Origin: Streptococcus pseudopneumoniae
GTDB taxonomy: Bacteria; Bacillota; Bacilli; Lactobacillales; Streptococcaceae
Assembly (NCBI RefSeq): GCF_001074565.1
Contig: NZ_JUQX01000026.1
Coordinates: 102,583-166,582, forward strand
DNA: 64,000 nucleotides
Reading direction: 5' to 3'
Shown: positions 1 through 8,069 of the stretch, one piece after another
How positions within the stretch are numbered: the stretch's first letter is position 1
How the letters are laid out: the number at the start of each line of letters is the position of its first letter
Program-made: the position numbers and the translations under genes
Notes under the pieces: model-generated
What the model was told of the DNA's origin: nothing
The model's database searches: none
Seen by the model: the letters and a program-made list of their open reading frames with translations, nothing else

Positions 1-1980
1 ACCATTTGTTAGATTGGTATTATGAGGAAAGACCACTGCAACAGCGATTTGGGGATTATCAGATGGGGCATAGGCCACCGCATTGGTATTGGTTGCTTGC
101 TGACCATCTGCCACATAGCTTTCGGCTGTACCCGTTTTTCCGCTAATGGATACCAAGGCACCATTTGAAAAGGCACGTCCAGTTGTCAATCCGCTAGTCC
201 CATGAGCAACCTGATAAAAACCTTGGTGCAAGACACTCATATCGGAGTCGGATATATTGACCTTATTCATCTCTGTCGGTTGCAGTTGCTGAATCAAGTC
301 GCCTAAGCCTCCCTTATCATTATTGCCATAAATGCCTTCCACAATACGAGGAGCCACACGAACACCATCATTTGCAATAGTTGCCACATACTGAGCCAAT
401 TGCATTGGGGTATAGTTATCAAACTGCCCAAAGGCATTGGTAATGAAATTGGCAAAGTTATACTCTTTGGGAATAAATCCAGTAGATTCATCTGGTAGGT
501 CAATCCCAGTCGCAGACCCCAAGCCATATTCGCCAAAGGTTGAACGCAGTTTTCCCATAGCAGACTCTAGATTGCTGGTGCCGACAAACATATTTGGTTG
601 ATAGGTTTGCCCCATAAGACCTAAGGCTGTTTGAACCATATAAGCATTTGATGAATACTCTAGAGCCTGAACTGCCGTAATCGGCATTGGCACAGAAAAG
701 GCAGGATACCAAGAATTAATTGGAGCTGAACCTTGAAAGACAATGGACTGGTCTGTCAAGGTCTGGTTTCCTGACAAGACTCCATTTTCCCAACCAGAGC
801 TGATGGTCGCCGCCTTAACAACAGATCCTGGCACAAAGACGTTGGTTATCGTTCCAAGCGAATCTGAACTTAATTTCCCGGATTCGACATCATGCTTGAC
901 TCCTGACATCGCCAGAACTGCACCGGTTTTAGGATTGAGGGCTACAGCGTAGACTCCTTCAGAATATTTGGCTCCACCGTTACCCAACTCTGAGTTGAAG
1001 TAGCTCTTGAGTAGGTCATCCACACTATTCTGGAAAGCTAGATCAATCGTCAACTTGATATTGTTCCCTTTGCTTCCTTCCTCGACATTTTCTACACTTT
1101 CCATGTTTCCATGTTTGTCGAGATGGATTTCTTTGACGGAGCGTTTGCCTTGAAGGACATCTTCATATTGCTTTTCAAGATAGGAAGTTCCCACTCGGTC
1201 ATTGAGAGAGTATCCTTTCTTGAGATAAGCGTCGACTTCCTCGGCTGGAAGACCTGACTTTTCACTGGAAACACTACCAACGATAGACGATAAAGAAGTG
1301 TCCAGTACTTTTCGGTCCCATGAGGTTGAAATGCTAATGCCCGGTAATTCCTTGGACGCAGAAGCTACAAGTGCAACTTGCGTATCATCCAAGGCATCTG
1401 TTGAAATGGTTCCAGTTGCGAAATTTCCAACTGCATTGAGCTGACTAAAGAGATAGATTTCCTTTTTCTGATCATCCGTATAGTTAAGCTGACTCACATT
1501 GATACTTTCAACCGCGTTATTGTAGAGGGTCGCTTCTGATAAGCGATTGCCATCTGAATCCAGGCGTTTGTCACTTGGAAGGGCCTCGACTGTCTTCTTG
1601 TAGATTTCTTGGTCAGCTAAGTAATAGTCCGCAATCTGACGGTCTGTGAGTTCAGGGGAAGTGACATTCACATACGTCAGCAGTTTTTTAGCCGTCTCCT
1701 TTAACTCTGCTGCCGTCATCTTATTGTTTCGTGTGAAAGAAACAACTTGCTTTAGTGCGTTTTCTACCAAGGGTTTCCCTGCCGCATCATAGATCTGTCC
1801 ACGAGCCGAACTGGTTGTCACCCTAGTCTGGCTGGCTGATGCCAACTTTGCTTCATAGAAGTCTTTATTCAGTACCTGCATGTATAACAATCGACCAATA
1901 ATGGCCATAAAGAGCAGAATGACAATCGCAAACAGTAAATTAAGCCGAATCGGAATCGAATGGCTATTAAATTTTCTCAT
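1..1980 (-). CDS. pbp2B: Penicillin-binding protein 2B, class B transpeptidase (3' end outside window)
   Basis: Monofunctional D,D-transpeptidase that cross-links septal and peripheral peptidoglycan on the outer face of the membrane. The start is ATG at 1978-1980 (MRKFNSHSIP), followed by one membrane anchor at about residues 10-35, a dimerisation domain and the transpeptidase domain. The three active-site motifs fall at SVVK (S386), SSN (443-445) and KTG (615-617), the standard pneumococcal numbering. 660 codons are present, so only the last 15-20 residues lie beyond position 1. Residue 446 is Ala, 476 is Gly and 489 is Ser, and the segment after SWY (about residue 426) reads PAFSVPM. These differ from the susceptible pneumococcal sequence as I remember it (T446, E476, T489) and resemble resistance-type mosaic alleles. 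The gene is divergent from nanR and has its own extended -10 promoter. Confidence 0.97.
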   Translation of the reverse strand, partial: MRKFNSHSIPIRLNLLFAIVILLFMAIIGRLLYMQVLNKDFYEAKLASASQTRVTTSSARGQIYDAAGKPLVENALKQVVSFTRNNKMTAAELKETAKKLLTYVNVTSPELTDRQIADYYLADQEIYKKTVEALPSDKRLDSDGNRLSEATLYNNAVESINVSQLNYTDDQKKEIYLFSQLNAVGNFATGTISTDALDDTQVALVASASKELPGISISTSWDRKVLDTSLSSIVGSVSSEKSGLPAEEVDAYLKKGYSLNDRVGTSYLEKQYEDVLQGKRSVKEIHLDKHGNMESVENVEEGSKGNNIKLTIDLAFQNSVDDLLKSYFNSELGNGGAKYSEGVYAVALNPKTGAVLAMSGVKHDVESGKLSSDSLGTITNVFVPGSVVKAATISSGWENGVLSGNQTLTDQSIVFQGSAPINSWYPAFSVPMPITAVQALEYSSNAYMVQTALGLMGQTYQPNMFVGTSNLESAMGKLRSTFGEYGLGSATGIDLPDESTGFIPKEYNFANFITNAFGQFDNYTPMQLAQYVATIANDGVRVAPRIVEGIYGNNDKGGLGDLIQQLQPTEMNKVNISDSDMSVLHQGFYQVAHGTSGLTTGRAFSNGALVSISGKTGTAESYVADGQQATNTNAVAYAPSDNPQIAVAVVFPHNTNLTNG

Positions 1981-2071
1981 ACAACTAAGACTCTTTTCTA
2001 GAAAAATTTCTGGTTTTTACCCTTATTTCCCCTAAAATAATAGAGCAAACAGGTGAAGCTCAGTACTTTTC

Positions 2072-2080
2072 ATTGTACCA
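2072..2080 (-). promoter_or_regulatory. Extended -10 promoter of pbp2B
   Basis: On the minus strand this reads TGGTACAAT, an extended -10 box about 90 bp upstream of the pbp2B ATG. No good -35 box is seen at 16-18 bp. Confidence 0.5.
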
Positions 2081-2149
2081 TATTTTATGGAGAAACTCTT
2101 GGAAAAGTCTATCTCTTTTTTGAGATTTCATCCAAAACGCATTTTTATT

Positions 2150-2176
2150 TTGTTATCCAACCTTCTATGATATAAT
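2150..2176 (+). promoter_or_regulatory. Promoter of nanR
   Basis: TTGTTA (2150-2155), 15-bp spacer, TATAAT (2171-2176) with the extended TGA in front (TGATATAAT). It lies 45-60 bp upstream of the nanR start. No NanR-type palindrome occurs here, so autoregulation is not evident. Confidence 0.6.
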
Positions 2177-2235
2177 GATAGTAATAGTTAGGGAAGCGTC
2201 AACTTTTAAGAGTTTGACTCATGAAAAGGAGCCTC

Positions 2236-3087
2236 ATGAATAAGCCAGATATCGCAACCATAATCGACCTCCATTTTGAAGAATTAACTGAGCTCGAGCA
2301 AGAAATCGCTCGCTATTTTTTGCAGTCTGATACGATCCAAGATGATCTTTCTTCTCAGCAAGTTACCCAAAAATTACATATCTCCCAAGCAGCTCTGACT
2401 CGCTTTGCCAAAAAGTGTGGTTTTACAGGCTACCGAGAATTTGTTTTTCAATACCAACACCAGGCTAGTAAACAGGACATCCATTCACACAAACACAGTC
2501 CCTTGACCAAACGAGTTCTTCGAAGCTACAGCATCATGCGGGAACAAACGCAGGATTTGATTGATGAAGCGCAGCTTGAACGAGTTGCCCAGCTAATCGA
2601 TGACGCTGAACGAGTTTACTTCTTTGGGACGGGAAGTTCTGGTCTGATAGCCCGTGAAATGAAACTCCGTTTTATGCGATTAGGTGTGGTCTGTGAAGCT
2701 TTGACCGACCAGGATGGCTTTGCTTGGACGACCAGTATCATGGATGAAAACTGTTTGGTGCTTGGCTTTTCTCTATCAGGAACTACTCAATCCGTCCTCG
2801 ATAGTTTGTTGGATGCCAAGGAAATGGGGGCCAAGACCATTCTCTTTACCAGCGCTCCAAACAAAAATAGTCAGGCCTATACCGAAACAGTCCTTGTCGC
2901 AAGTCATAGTCAATCTTCTTACATCCAGCGTATTTCCGCTCAACTCCCTATGCTCATTTTAATAGATTTGATTTATGCCTACTTTTTAGAAATCAATCGC
3001 GAGAGCAAGGAAAAAATCTTTAACAGCTATTGGGAAAATAAAAAACTCAACGGCTATCGTAGACAAAAACGTGTTAGAAAATCCTAG
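2236..3087 (+). CDS. nanR: RpiR-family transcriptional regulator of sialic acid genes (NanR)
   Basis: DNA-binding regulator with an N-terminal RpiR-type helix-turn-helix (about residues 1-75) and a C-terminal SIS sugar-phosphate-binding domain (from about 130; FFGTGSSG and FSLSGTTQS are seen). The ORF is open from an ATG at 2221, but AAAAGGAG lies at 2224-2231 just before the ATG at 2236, so the later start (MNKPDIATII, 283 aa) is chosen. It is convergent with nanK and next to the whole sialic acid locus. The pneumococcal homologue is described as an activator responding to N-acetylmannosamine or its phosphate. The palindromes found upstream of nanE, nanA, the lyase and the esterase are its likely sites (inference). 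Confidence 0.9.
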   Translation: MNKPDIATIIDLHFEELTELEQEIARYFLQSDTIQDDLSSQQVTQKLHISQAALTRFAKKCGFTGYREFVFQYQHQASKQDIHSHKHSPLTKRVLRSYSIMREQTQDLIDEAQLERVAQLIDDAERVYFFGTGSSGLIAREMKLRFMRLGVVCEALTDQDGFAWTTSIMDENCLVLGFSLSGTTQSVLDSLLDAKEMGAKTILFTSAPNKNSQAYTETVLVASHSQSSYIQRISAQLPMLILIDLIYAYFLEINRESKEKIFNSYWENKKLNGYRRQKRVRKS

Positions 3088-3120
3088 TTTGGTTGAACCA
3101 AACTAGGATTGTTTTGTTTT
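3083..3120. terminator. Terminator after nanR
   Basis: The near-perfect palindrome CCTAGTTTGGTT/AACCAAACTAGG (3083-3107) is followed by ATTGTTTTGTTTT. It overlaps the nanR stop codon. The right arm and tail recur at 4464-4487, at the end of nanK, so it probably once served both convergent genes. Confidence 0.8.
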
Positions 3121-3121
3121 A

Positions 3122-3275
3122 ATACTCTTCGAAAATCTCTTCAAACCACGTCAGCTTCACCTTGCCGTAGGTATAGGTAACTGACTTCGTCAGTCTTATC
3201 TACAACCTCAAAGCTGTGCTTTGAGCAACCTACGGCTAGCTTCCCTACTTTGCTCTTTGGTTTTCATTGAGTATA
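3122..3275 (+). repeat. BOX element, boxA-boxB-boxC
   Basis: A complete pneumococcal-type BOX repeat. boxA starts ATACTCTTCGAAAATCTC and includes CGTCAGCTTCACCTTGCCG. boxB follows with CTGACTTCGTCAG, and boxC runs from about 3210 to TTTTCATTGAGTAT. It interrupts the copied nanK 3' end, splitting the tail of the nanR terminator from the remnant that follows. Confidence 0.93.
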
Positions 3276-3337
3276 AAATGATAATAGGCACCCAACATCC
3301 CTGCGTTATTTTGGGTATGGGAAATTCTAATCGTAAA
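3276..3337 (-). pseudogene. Remnant copy of the nanK 3' end
   Basis: On the minus strand these about 60 bases match the end of nanK (4488-4553): the codons for RLEF and for AGMLGAYYHF are recognisable. One base is missing between them, so the copy is out of frame. Upstream of the BOX, 3098-3120 repeats 4464-4487. Together the pieces are a BOX-split, decayed duplicate of the nanK tail, separated from the real one by the methyltransferase gene. Confidence 0.75.
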
Positions 3338-3375
3338 ATAAAACGAGCTATTCTTCAGAAGTACGTTCTATAATA

Positions 3376-4140
3376 TCATAGTTTAATGCAGAGTGTAGCG
3401 ATGTAGTCATTTCCAAAACGTGACAATCGATGTCTTTTGTCACACGATTCATAAAAATCGATCATAGCGAGACCGTTTTTTAGTTGTCCTCTAATCTGAC
3501 TTTCTAAGGTATGACTAAATTCATATCCATATTCTGGATTGATGGTGATTTTACCTTCCTCTTCAAGGTCTCTTGAATTAAAAGGTAGTGCAAACTTTAA
3601 AAGTAATTCCTCATCGGGTTTGTTCCATACAGTGTCAGCATCATACATGTATATCCAAGGATTCATAAATCCGACCATTAACAAACCGCCCTTTTTCAAT
3701 ACTCGAGAGGCTTCTTTATACATGTTTTCTAAATCTTCTATATATACATTTGAAACCGGATTAAAAACAATATCAAAAGTTTCATCTTCAAATGGAAATG
3801 CTTTTGTCATATCGCCTTGAACGGTATTGATTTTTAAGCCTTCTCGTTTTGCAACCATTTCATCTCTTTCTAATTGTGATTTAGAAAAATCCATGATGGT
3901 GACATCATAACCTTTTGCAGCAAAAACGGGACCCTGCTGTCCACCACCACAAGCTAAACCTAATATCTTTTTTCCCTTGGCTTTTTCAAACCATTCTGTC
4001 GGAACTTTTTTCCCCACAGTTAAGGCGACAGAAATTGGATGCTTTCTAACTTCTTCTAATTCTTCCTGTGTCAATGGCTCAGTATAGTCATTTTTTACAT
4101 TATTCCATCTATCTTCATTTAATTTTATATAATTACTCAT
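3376..4140 (-). CDS. Class I SAM-dependent methyltransferase
   Basis: 254-aa cytosolic methyltransferase of the methyltransferase-11 type with an unknown substrate. SAM-binding motif I is ILGLACGGGQQG (residues 59-70), the acidic end of strand 2 is VTIMDF, and motif IV is FDIVFNPVSNVY (about 121-132). The RBS GAGGAG precedes the ATG at 4140. A TGATATAAT extended -10 lies at about 4246 on the minus strand, giving it its own promoter. It sits between the convergent nanR and nanK inside a segment bordered by direct copies of the nanK 3' end, so it looks like a later insertion. No link to sialic acid metabolism can be argued from the sequence. Confidence 0.85.
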   Translation of the reverse strand: MSNYIKLNEDRWNNVKNDYTEPLTQEELEEVRKHPISVALTVGKKVPTEWFEKAKGKKILGLACGGGQQGPVFAAKGYDVTIMDFSKSQLERDEMVAKREGLKINTVQGDMTKAFPFEDETFDIVFNPVSNVYIEDLENMYKEASRVLKKGGLLMVGFMNPWIYMYDADTVWNKPDEELLLKFALPFNSRDLEEEGKITINPEYGYEFSHTLESQIRGQLKNGLAMIDFYESCDKRHRLSRFGNDYIATLCIKL

Positions 4141-4392
4141 CTTACAATCTCCTCGTAATTTTATAGTATTTCGATTTAAGTTGGATGTGTTGCCACACTT
4201 CTCTCACCTCTAGAAATTTTAATTTGTTAATTTTTCGTCCATCTCATTATATCATTTTTCCACATTTTCTCATTTACTCAAACTAAACACTAGTTGAATT
4301 TGATGATAGAATTGCTCTCGCTTCAACCTTTCATACAAGATGCTTATTTTCTCCTAGTTTCTCACGATTACCTCCTTTGGCTTAAATTTTTC

Positions 4393-4457
4393 AATAAAAA
4401 AAGAATTAAGCAAAACAGTTTTCACTCAAGTAGTGATTCAGTGTTTTTCTTAATTCT
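4393..4457 (-). terminator. Terminator of the lyase-nanK operon
   Basis: Large imperfect hairpin: AGAATTAAG (4402-4410) pairs with CTTAATTCT (4449-4457), with an inner TCACT/AGTGA stem. On the minus strand it is followed by TTTTTTTATTG. It lies directly downstream of the nanK stop codon (4469). The interval 4141-4392 holds only the methyltransferase promoter and nothing else recognisable. Confidence 0.8.
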
Positions 4458-4468
4458 ATAGCTCCAAA

Positions 4469-5353
4469 CTAGGATTGTTTTGTTTTGAAATGATAATAGG
4501 CTCCCAACATCCCTGCTGTGTTTTGGTGATGGGCAAATTCTAATCGTGTTTTTTCAGCTAGACTTGGTACCAAGGCCGCCTTCAAGGCTGTGCGGATCTT
4601 TGGTTTGAGGATAGCCTCTTGCCCCATGATACCGCCACCGAGAATGACCACTTCTGGATTGGCAACGTAGCAAATATTTGCCAGACCTTTTCCTAAATAG
4701 TCTACCATGCGGTCAATCCCAGCCATACAGATCTTGTTTCCTTCAGTAGCTTCCTTGAAAATACGTCGGCCATTCCACTGATCAACTGAATCTCCATGAG
4801 CTGTTGCTACATGCTCAACCAAGGCTGTCGTAGAAGCAAGATCCTGAAAAGCTCCATCCTGCATGTGCATGTAACCGACTTCGCAGGCCGAATTGCTAAA
4901 TCCATGGAAGACTTTCCCATCCATAATCAAGCAACCACCGATACCGGTTCCAATGGTCAAGCAAAGTGTGACACTCGCTCCCTTGCCTGAACCAGATACT
5001 GCCTCAGCCAGACCTGCACAGTTGACATCATTTTCAATCTCACAAGGGATATTAAAGCTCGTCTCAATTTCCTTCTTGAACTGGGTTCCTGCATAGTTGG
5101 GAATCTGAGGACCAGCATAGAAAATCTTACCCTTATCAGGATCCACCATTCCTGCAGAAGAAATGGCAACACCTGCTACTGGGCCTTTTTCTAAATAGCT
5201 GGCTACGATATCTTTTGTCTTTTGTAAGATATGAGGTCCACCCTTATGCGCCTCGGTTGGCATTTCATGCGATTCAACAAGTTGGCCTTCTTGGTCAATC
5301 AAACCATATTTGATGTTGGTTCCACCGATATCAATTGCAACGTAGTGTGTCAT
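4469..5353 (-). CDS. nanK: ROK-family kinase, probable N-acetylmannosamine kinase
   Basis: 294-aa cytosolic sugar kinase, inferred to phosphorylate N-acetylmannosamine at O6 after the lyase step. The phosphate-binding loop AIDIGGTNIKYG (6-17), the catalytic Asp in IENDVNCAG (about 109) and the second phosphate motif IGTGIGG (134-140) are seen. The ROK zinc signature (CxCGxxGC) is absent; the corresponding stretch reads FSNSACEVGYMHM. Loss of zinc ligands is known in some ROK kinases. The RBS AAGGAGG precedes the ATG. It is 17 bp downstream of the lyase gene and probably co-transcribed from the promoter at 6347-6375. Confidence 0.88.
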   Translation of the reverse strand: MTHYVAIDIGGTNIKYGLIDQEGQLVESHEMPTEAHKGGPHILQKTKDIVASYLEKGPVAGVAISSAGMVDPDKGKIFYAGPQIPNYAGTQFKKEIETSFNIPCEIENDVNCAGLAEAVSGSGKGASVTLCLTIGTGIGGCLIMDGKVFHGFSNSACEVGYMHMQDGAFQDLASTTALVEHVATAHGDSVDQWNGRRIFKEATEGNKICMAGIDRMVDYLGKGLANICYVANPEVVILGGGIMGQEAILKPKIRTALKAALVPSLAEKTRLEFAHHQNTAGMLGAYYHFKTKQS

Positions 5354-5370
5354 AAATACCTCCTTATGGA

Positions 5371-6288
5371 TTAGAGGAAGCGCTCCTTGGTTTCACGAAT
5401 CAATTGTGCTGCTGCTTCTACAACTGGGCGATCTTCTTCGGTTACTGGCGTCAATGGCGAACGAACTGAACCAATGTTCAAGCCTTCATTGATCTTCAAG
5501 ACTTCCTTAATCACACCGTACATATTTCCATGTGCAGAAGTCAATTTACCAATGATTGCATTGATAGCGTATTGCAATTCACGCGCTGTTTCCAAGTCTT
5601 TCTCAGCAATCAACTCATTGAGTTTCAAGAAGAGTTCTGGCATCGCACCATAAGTACCACCGATACCAGCTTTAGCACCCATGAGGCGTCCACCTAGGAA
5701 CTGTTCATCTGGACCATTAAAGACGATGTGGTCTTCTCCACCAAGGCTGACAAAGGTTTGGATATCTTGAACTGGCATAGAAGAGTTCTTAACACCGATA
5801 ACACGAGGATTCTTCAACATTTCAGTGTAGAGACTTGGAGTCAAAGCAACACCTGCCAATTGAGGAATGTTATAAATCACGTAATCTGTGTTTGGAGCTG
5901 CAGCACTGATATCGTTCCAGTATTTGGCAACTGAGTATTCTGGCAAGCGGAAGTAAATCGGTGGAATTGTTGCAATGGCATCTACACCCAAGCTTTCCGC
6001 GTGGCGAGCAAGTTCCATACTGTCTTTGGTATTGTTGCAAGCTACGTGAGCGATGATAGTCAATTTGCCCTTGGCAACTGCCATGACTTCTTCCAAAATC
6101 AATTTACGATCTGCCACACTTTGGTAGATACATTCACCAGAAGAACCATTGACATAGAGACCTTGAACACCTTTATCAATGAAGTATTGGACCAAGGCGC
6201 GCGTACGCTCTGGACTGACTTCTCCTTGATCATCATAACATGCGTAGAAGGCTGGAATGACACCTTCGTATTTTTTCAAATCTGACAT
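5371..6288 (-). CDS. N-acetylneuraminate lyase
   Basis: 305-aa DapA-superfamily TIM-barrel aldolase that splits N-acetylneuraminate into N-acetylmannosamine and pyruvate. The carboxylate-binding GSSGE loop (about 48-52), catalytic Tyr139 in IYNIP and Schiff-base Lys167 in GVKNSS are all present. The RBS TTAGGAGAAA precedes the ATG at 6288. First gene of a two-gene unit with nanK. Its upstream region carries a NanR-type palindrome and a promoter whose -35 overlaps a cre-like sequence. Called nanA in some genomes, which collides with the sialidase name, so no symbol is given. Confidence 0.93.
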   Translation of the reverse strand: MSDLKKYEGVIPAFYACYDDQGEVSPERTRALVQYFIDKGVQGLYVNGSSGECIYQSVADRKLILEEVMAVAKGKLTIIAHVACNNTKDSMELARHAESLGVDAIATIPPIYFRLPEYSVAKYWNDISAAAPNTDYVIYNIPQLAGVALTPSLYTEMLKNPRVIGVKNSSMPVQDIQTFVSLGGEDHIVFNGPDEQFLGGRLMGAKAGIGGTYGAMPELFLKLNELIAEKDLETARELQYAINAIIGKLTSAHGNMYGVIKEVLKINEGLNIGSVRSPLTPVTEEDRPVVEAAAQLIRETKERFL

Positions 6289-6346
6289 AGATTTTCTCCT
6301 AAGATTTCTTTTTTTCTGCTGAGAGCAGTTCTATTTTTACAAGTTT

Positions 6347-6375
6347 AGTATACACCTTGTGAAAATCGCTTTCAA
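6347..6375 (-). promoter_or_regulatory. Promoter of the lyase-nanK operon with cre-like overlap
   Basis: On the minus strand: TTGAAA (6370-6375), 17-bp spacer, TATACT (6347-6352). The -35 is part of TTGAAAGCGATTTTCA. This resembles a CcpA cre site but deviates from WTGNAANCGNWNNCW at the last two positions, so CcpA control is plausible but not proven. Confidence 0.8.
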
Positions 6376-6430
6376 TATCTTGTATACACTTAGATTTTAG
6401 TTTCTACTTGTATTTTAGAAACTGTAACGA

Positions 6431-6446
6431 TTGAAAGTAGTTTCAG
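6431..6446 (-). promoter_or_regulatory. Candidate NanR site upstream of the lyase operon
   Basis: TTGAAAGTAGTTTCAG, a TGAAA-N4-TTTCA palindrome, lies 56 bp upstream of the -35 box. The same motif and distance occur at nanE and the sialidase gene. Confidence 0.7.
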
Positions 6447-6458
6447 AAACAAGTCATC

Positions 6459-7103
6459 CTACTGGTATTTGGCGAAAATTTTCTCCATCAATCCTGCTTG
6501 GAGAAAGACCAGCAAACCAAAACCAAAGAGGATAAAAGCTGACCCACCCAAAAGGAGAGTGAAGGCGGACAGATAGAGAACCATCACTATGAGAAAGAGA
6601 ATGGCTAACATGAGGAAGAACCATGGAAAGTTAAAACTTGCCAAGATAAGCCCTTTTTGCAGCACTTCTTTCCATGACAAATCATAGCGCGCAGCGATGG
6701 GATAACTAGCTAGCATCACCAGAGTGAGGAAGATGAGAATCCCCAAACAAATTGCTTTCACAATCTGGAAAGGCAAAGCTGTCTGGCCCCAGAAGAGATA
6801 GAGATCTAAAAGGCTTAATGACACAATGCCCAACTCTAGCAAACCTAACTGAAGCCCCAGTTTCAGATTTTGCTTGAAAGCTCTTAGATAGGTTCTGAAA
6901 ACTGGAACTCGTCTGCTTCTCTTAATCTCAAACATGGTTTCATAGAGGCTGATTTTCGCCACTCCAATCGTCACAATGGGCAAACAAGAGACGACAAAAA
7001 GAAGATTGACTGTCACGATATCCAAGACCTTCTCACTGAAACGCATGAGAAAATTATCTGTATCAAATGCTGCCTTGATAAGGCTTACTCCTTTTTGTGC
7101 CAT
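6459..7103 (-). CDS. YesL-like (DUF624) membrane protein
   Basis: 214-aa polytopic membrane protein with about five hydrophobic segments. The N-terminal pattern (a short amphipathic lead, then VNLLFVVSCLPIVTIG) is typical of the YesL/DUF624 family, often encoded beside carbohydrate ABC transporters. Biochemical role unknown. RBS CAGGAGGAGC before the ATG. It follows the anomerase gene by 20 bp and its stop is just upstream of the lyase regulatory region, so the two genes form a small unit within the sialic acid locus. Confidence 0.8.
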   Translation of the reverse strand: MAQKGVSLIKAAFDTDNFLMRFSEKVLDIVTVNLLFVVSCLPIVTIGVAKISLYETMFEIKRSRRVPVFRTYLRAFKQNLKLGLQLGLLELGIVSLSLLDLYLFWGQTALPFQIVKAICLGILIFLTLVMLASYPIAARYDLSWKEVLQKGLILASFNFPWFFLMLAILFLIVMVLYLSAFTLLLGGSAFILFGFGLLVFLQAGLMEKIFAKYQ

Positions 7104-7123
7104 GTTTGCTCCTCCTGATTCTT

Positions 7124-7576
7124 TTAATCAATCAAAATTTTAAAGAGATATTTGCGAACCTTCTCTTCCATACCTGCATAGCCATTTGGCTGATGCGGTT
7201 CTCCTGGGAAGAAAATCGCAAAATTGTGATAGCCCAACAAGAGTGGGTATTTTTCATGACAATGGACAAAGCCAATGTCACTCGCTTCGTCGAATGCTAC
7301 TGCCTCATCTTTGATACGTGAACCGTAGCTCGAATATTCATGTCCTTCTACCAGCAAATGCAAGTCTGCATAGTTCTTATGGTGCTCAAATTGATCATTT
7401 TCAGCTTGATTAAGGACATTTTCCTGAACAACTAGAAAGACCTTATCCCCGTCAATCTCATACTTACCGAGTTCAAAAGAATCCTTACGGTGCTGATAGA
7501 GATAGTCGATAGCCTTGTCTAGATTGTGATGGATTCCCTTGTAAAAGGCGATGTTTTTCAAATCGTCAAAAATCAT
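7124..7576 (-). CDS. YhcH/YjgK/YiaL-family protein, probable N-acetylneuraminate anomerase (NanQ-like)
   Basis: 150-aa cupin-fold cytosolic protein. The conserved NYADLHLLVEG and FFPGEPHQP segments carry the family's metal-binding His/Asp/Glu residues. In Escherichia coli YhcH (NanQ) was shown to speed mutarotation of sialic acid, and this position inside a nan locus supports the same role (inference). RBS AAGGAAA upstream of the ATG at 7576. The 490 bp upstream hold a hairpin-rich block and a BOX element, so it may be partly uncoupled from satABC. Confidence 0.85.
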   Translation of the reverse strand: MIFDDLKNIAFYKGIHHNLDKAIDYLYQHRKDSFELGKYEIDGDKVFLVVQENVLNQAENDQFEHHKNYADLHLLVEGHEYSSYGSRIKDEAVAFDEASDIGFVHCHEKYPLLLGYHNFAIFFPGEPHQPNGYAGMEEKVRKYLFKILID

Positions 7577-7659
7577 ACTGTTTCCTTCGTTTCTGATAGT
7601 TACTAGTTTTCAGTTCCGAATGTTTCTTTTTCTATTTCCCTGTAACAGTGCGGACGGAA

Positions 7660-7762
7660 GCAAATTCCTTCGGAATTTCATTCCTAATTTTTGAGCCTTT
7701 CACTCCTTCATCGTCAGTCTCAAAAATTCCGTCTAAGATAAGCGTTAATTGCTTATCTTAGA
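7660..7762. repeat. Hairpin-rich intergenic block between satC and the anomerase gene
   Basis: Three consecutive inverted repeats: AAATTCC-TTC-GGAATTT (about 7664-7680), TTTTTGAG/CTCAAAAA (about 7688-7727), and a perfect 12-bp stem TCTAAGATAAGC/GCTTATCTTAGA (7732-7743/7751-7762). No coding potential is recognised. Could be a terminator/processing region or a decayed repeat; I do not recognise it as BOX or RUP. Confidence 0.5.
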
Positions 7763-7961
7763 TACCACTAAAGCGGGAAATAGTTACCATAAAACGAACC
7801 TACTCTAACTAGTATCATGAAAAGAGTTCATTCTTAAGTTGATAAGTGTCTGACAAAACTTCACGAAGTAACTGCATACTCTCCATTTTGTAGACACTTA
7901 TGAAACTATATTTCTCTTAGTCTATAACATATTCTTCTGAATTTTGATAGACAGTTTTTCC

Positions 7962-8069
7962 TATACTCAATGAAAATCGAAGAACAAACTAGAAAGCTAA
8001 CCGCAAACAATACTTAAGTATGGCAAGGTGATACTGACGTAGTTTGACTTCGATTTTTGCAGAGTATTA
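7962..8069 (-). repeat. BOX element, boxA-boxC (no boxB)
   Basis: In inverse orientation: TATACTCAATGAAAATCGA at one end and GATTTTTGCAGAGTATTA at the other, 108 bp, lacking the boxB module. Its last three bases are the stop codon of satC (8067-8069), so the insertion defines the C-terminus of that protein. Confidence 0.88.
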
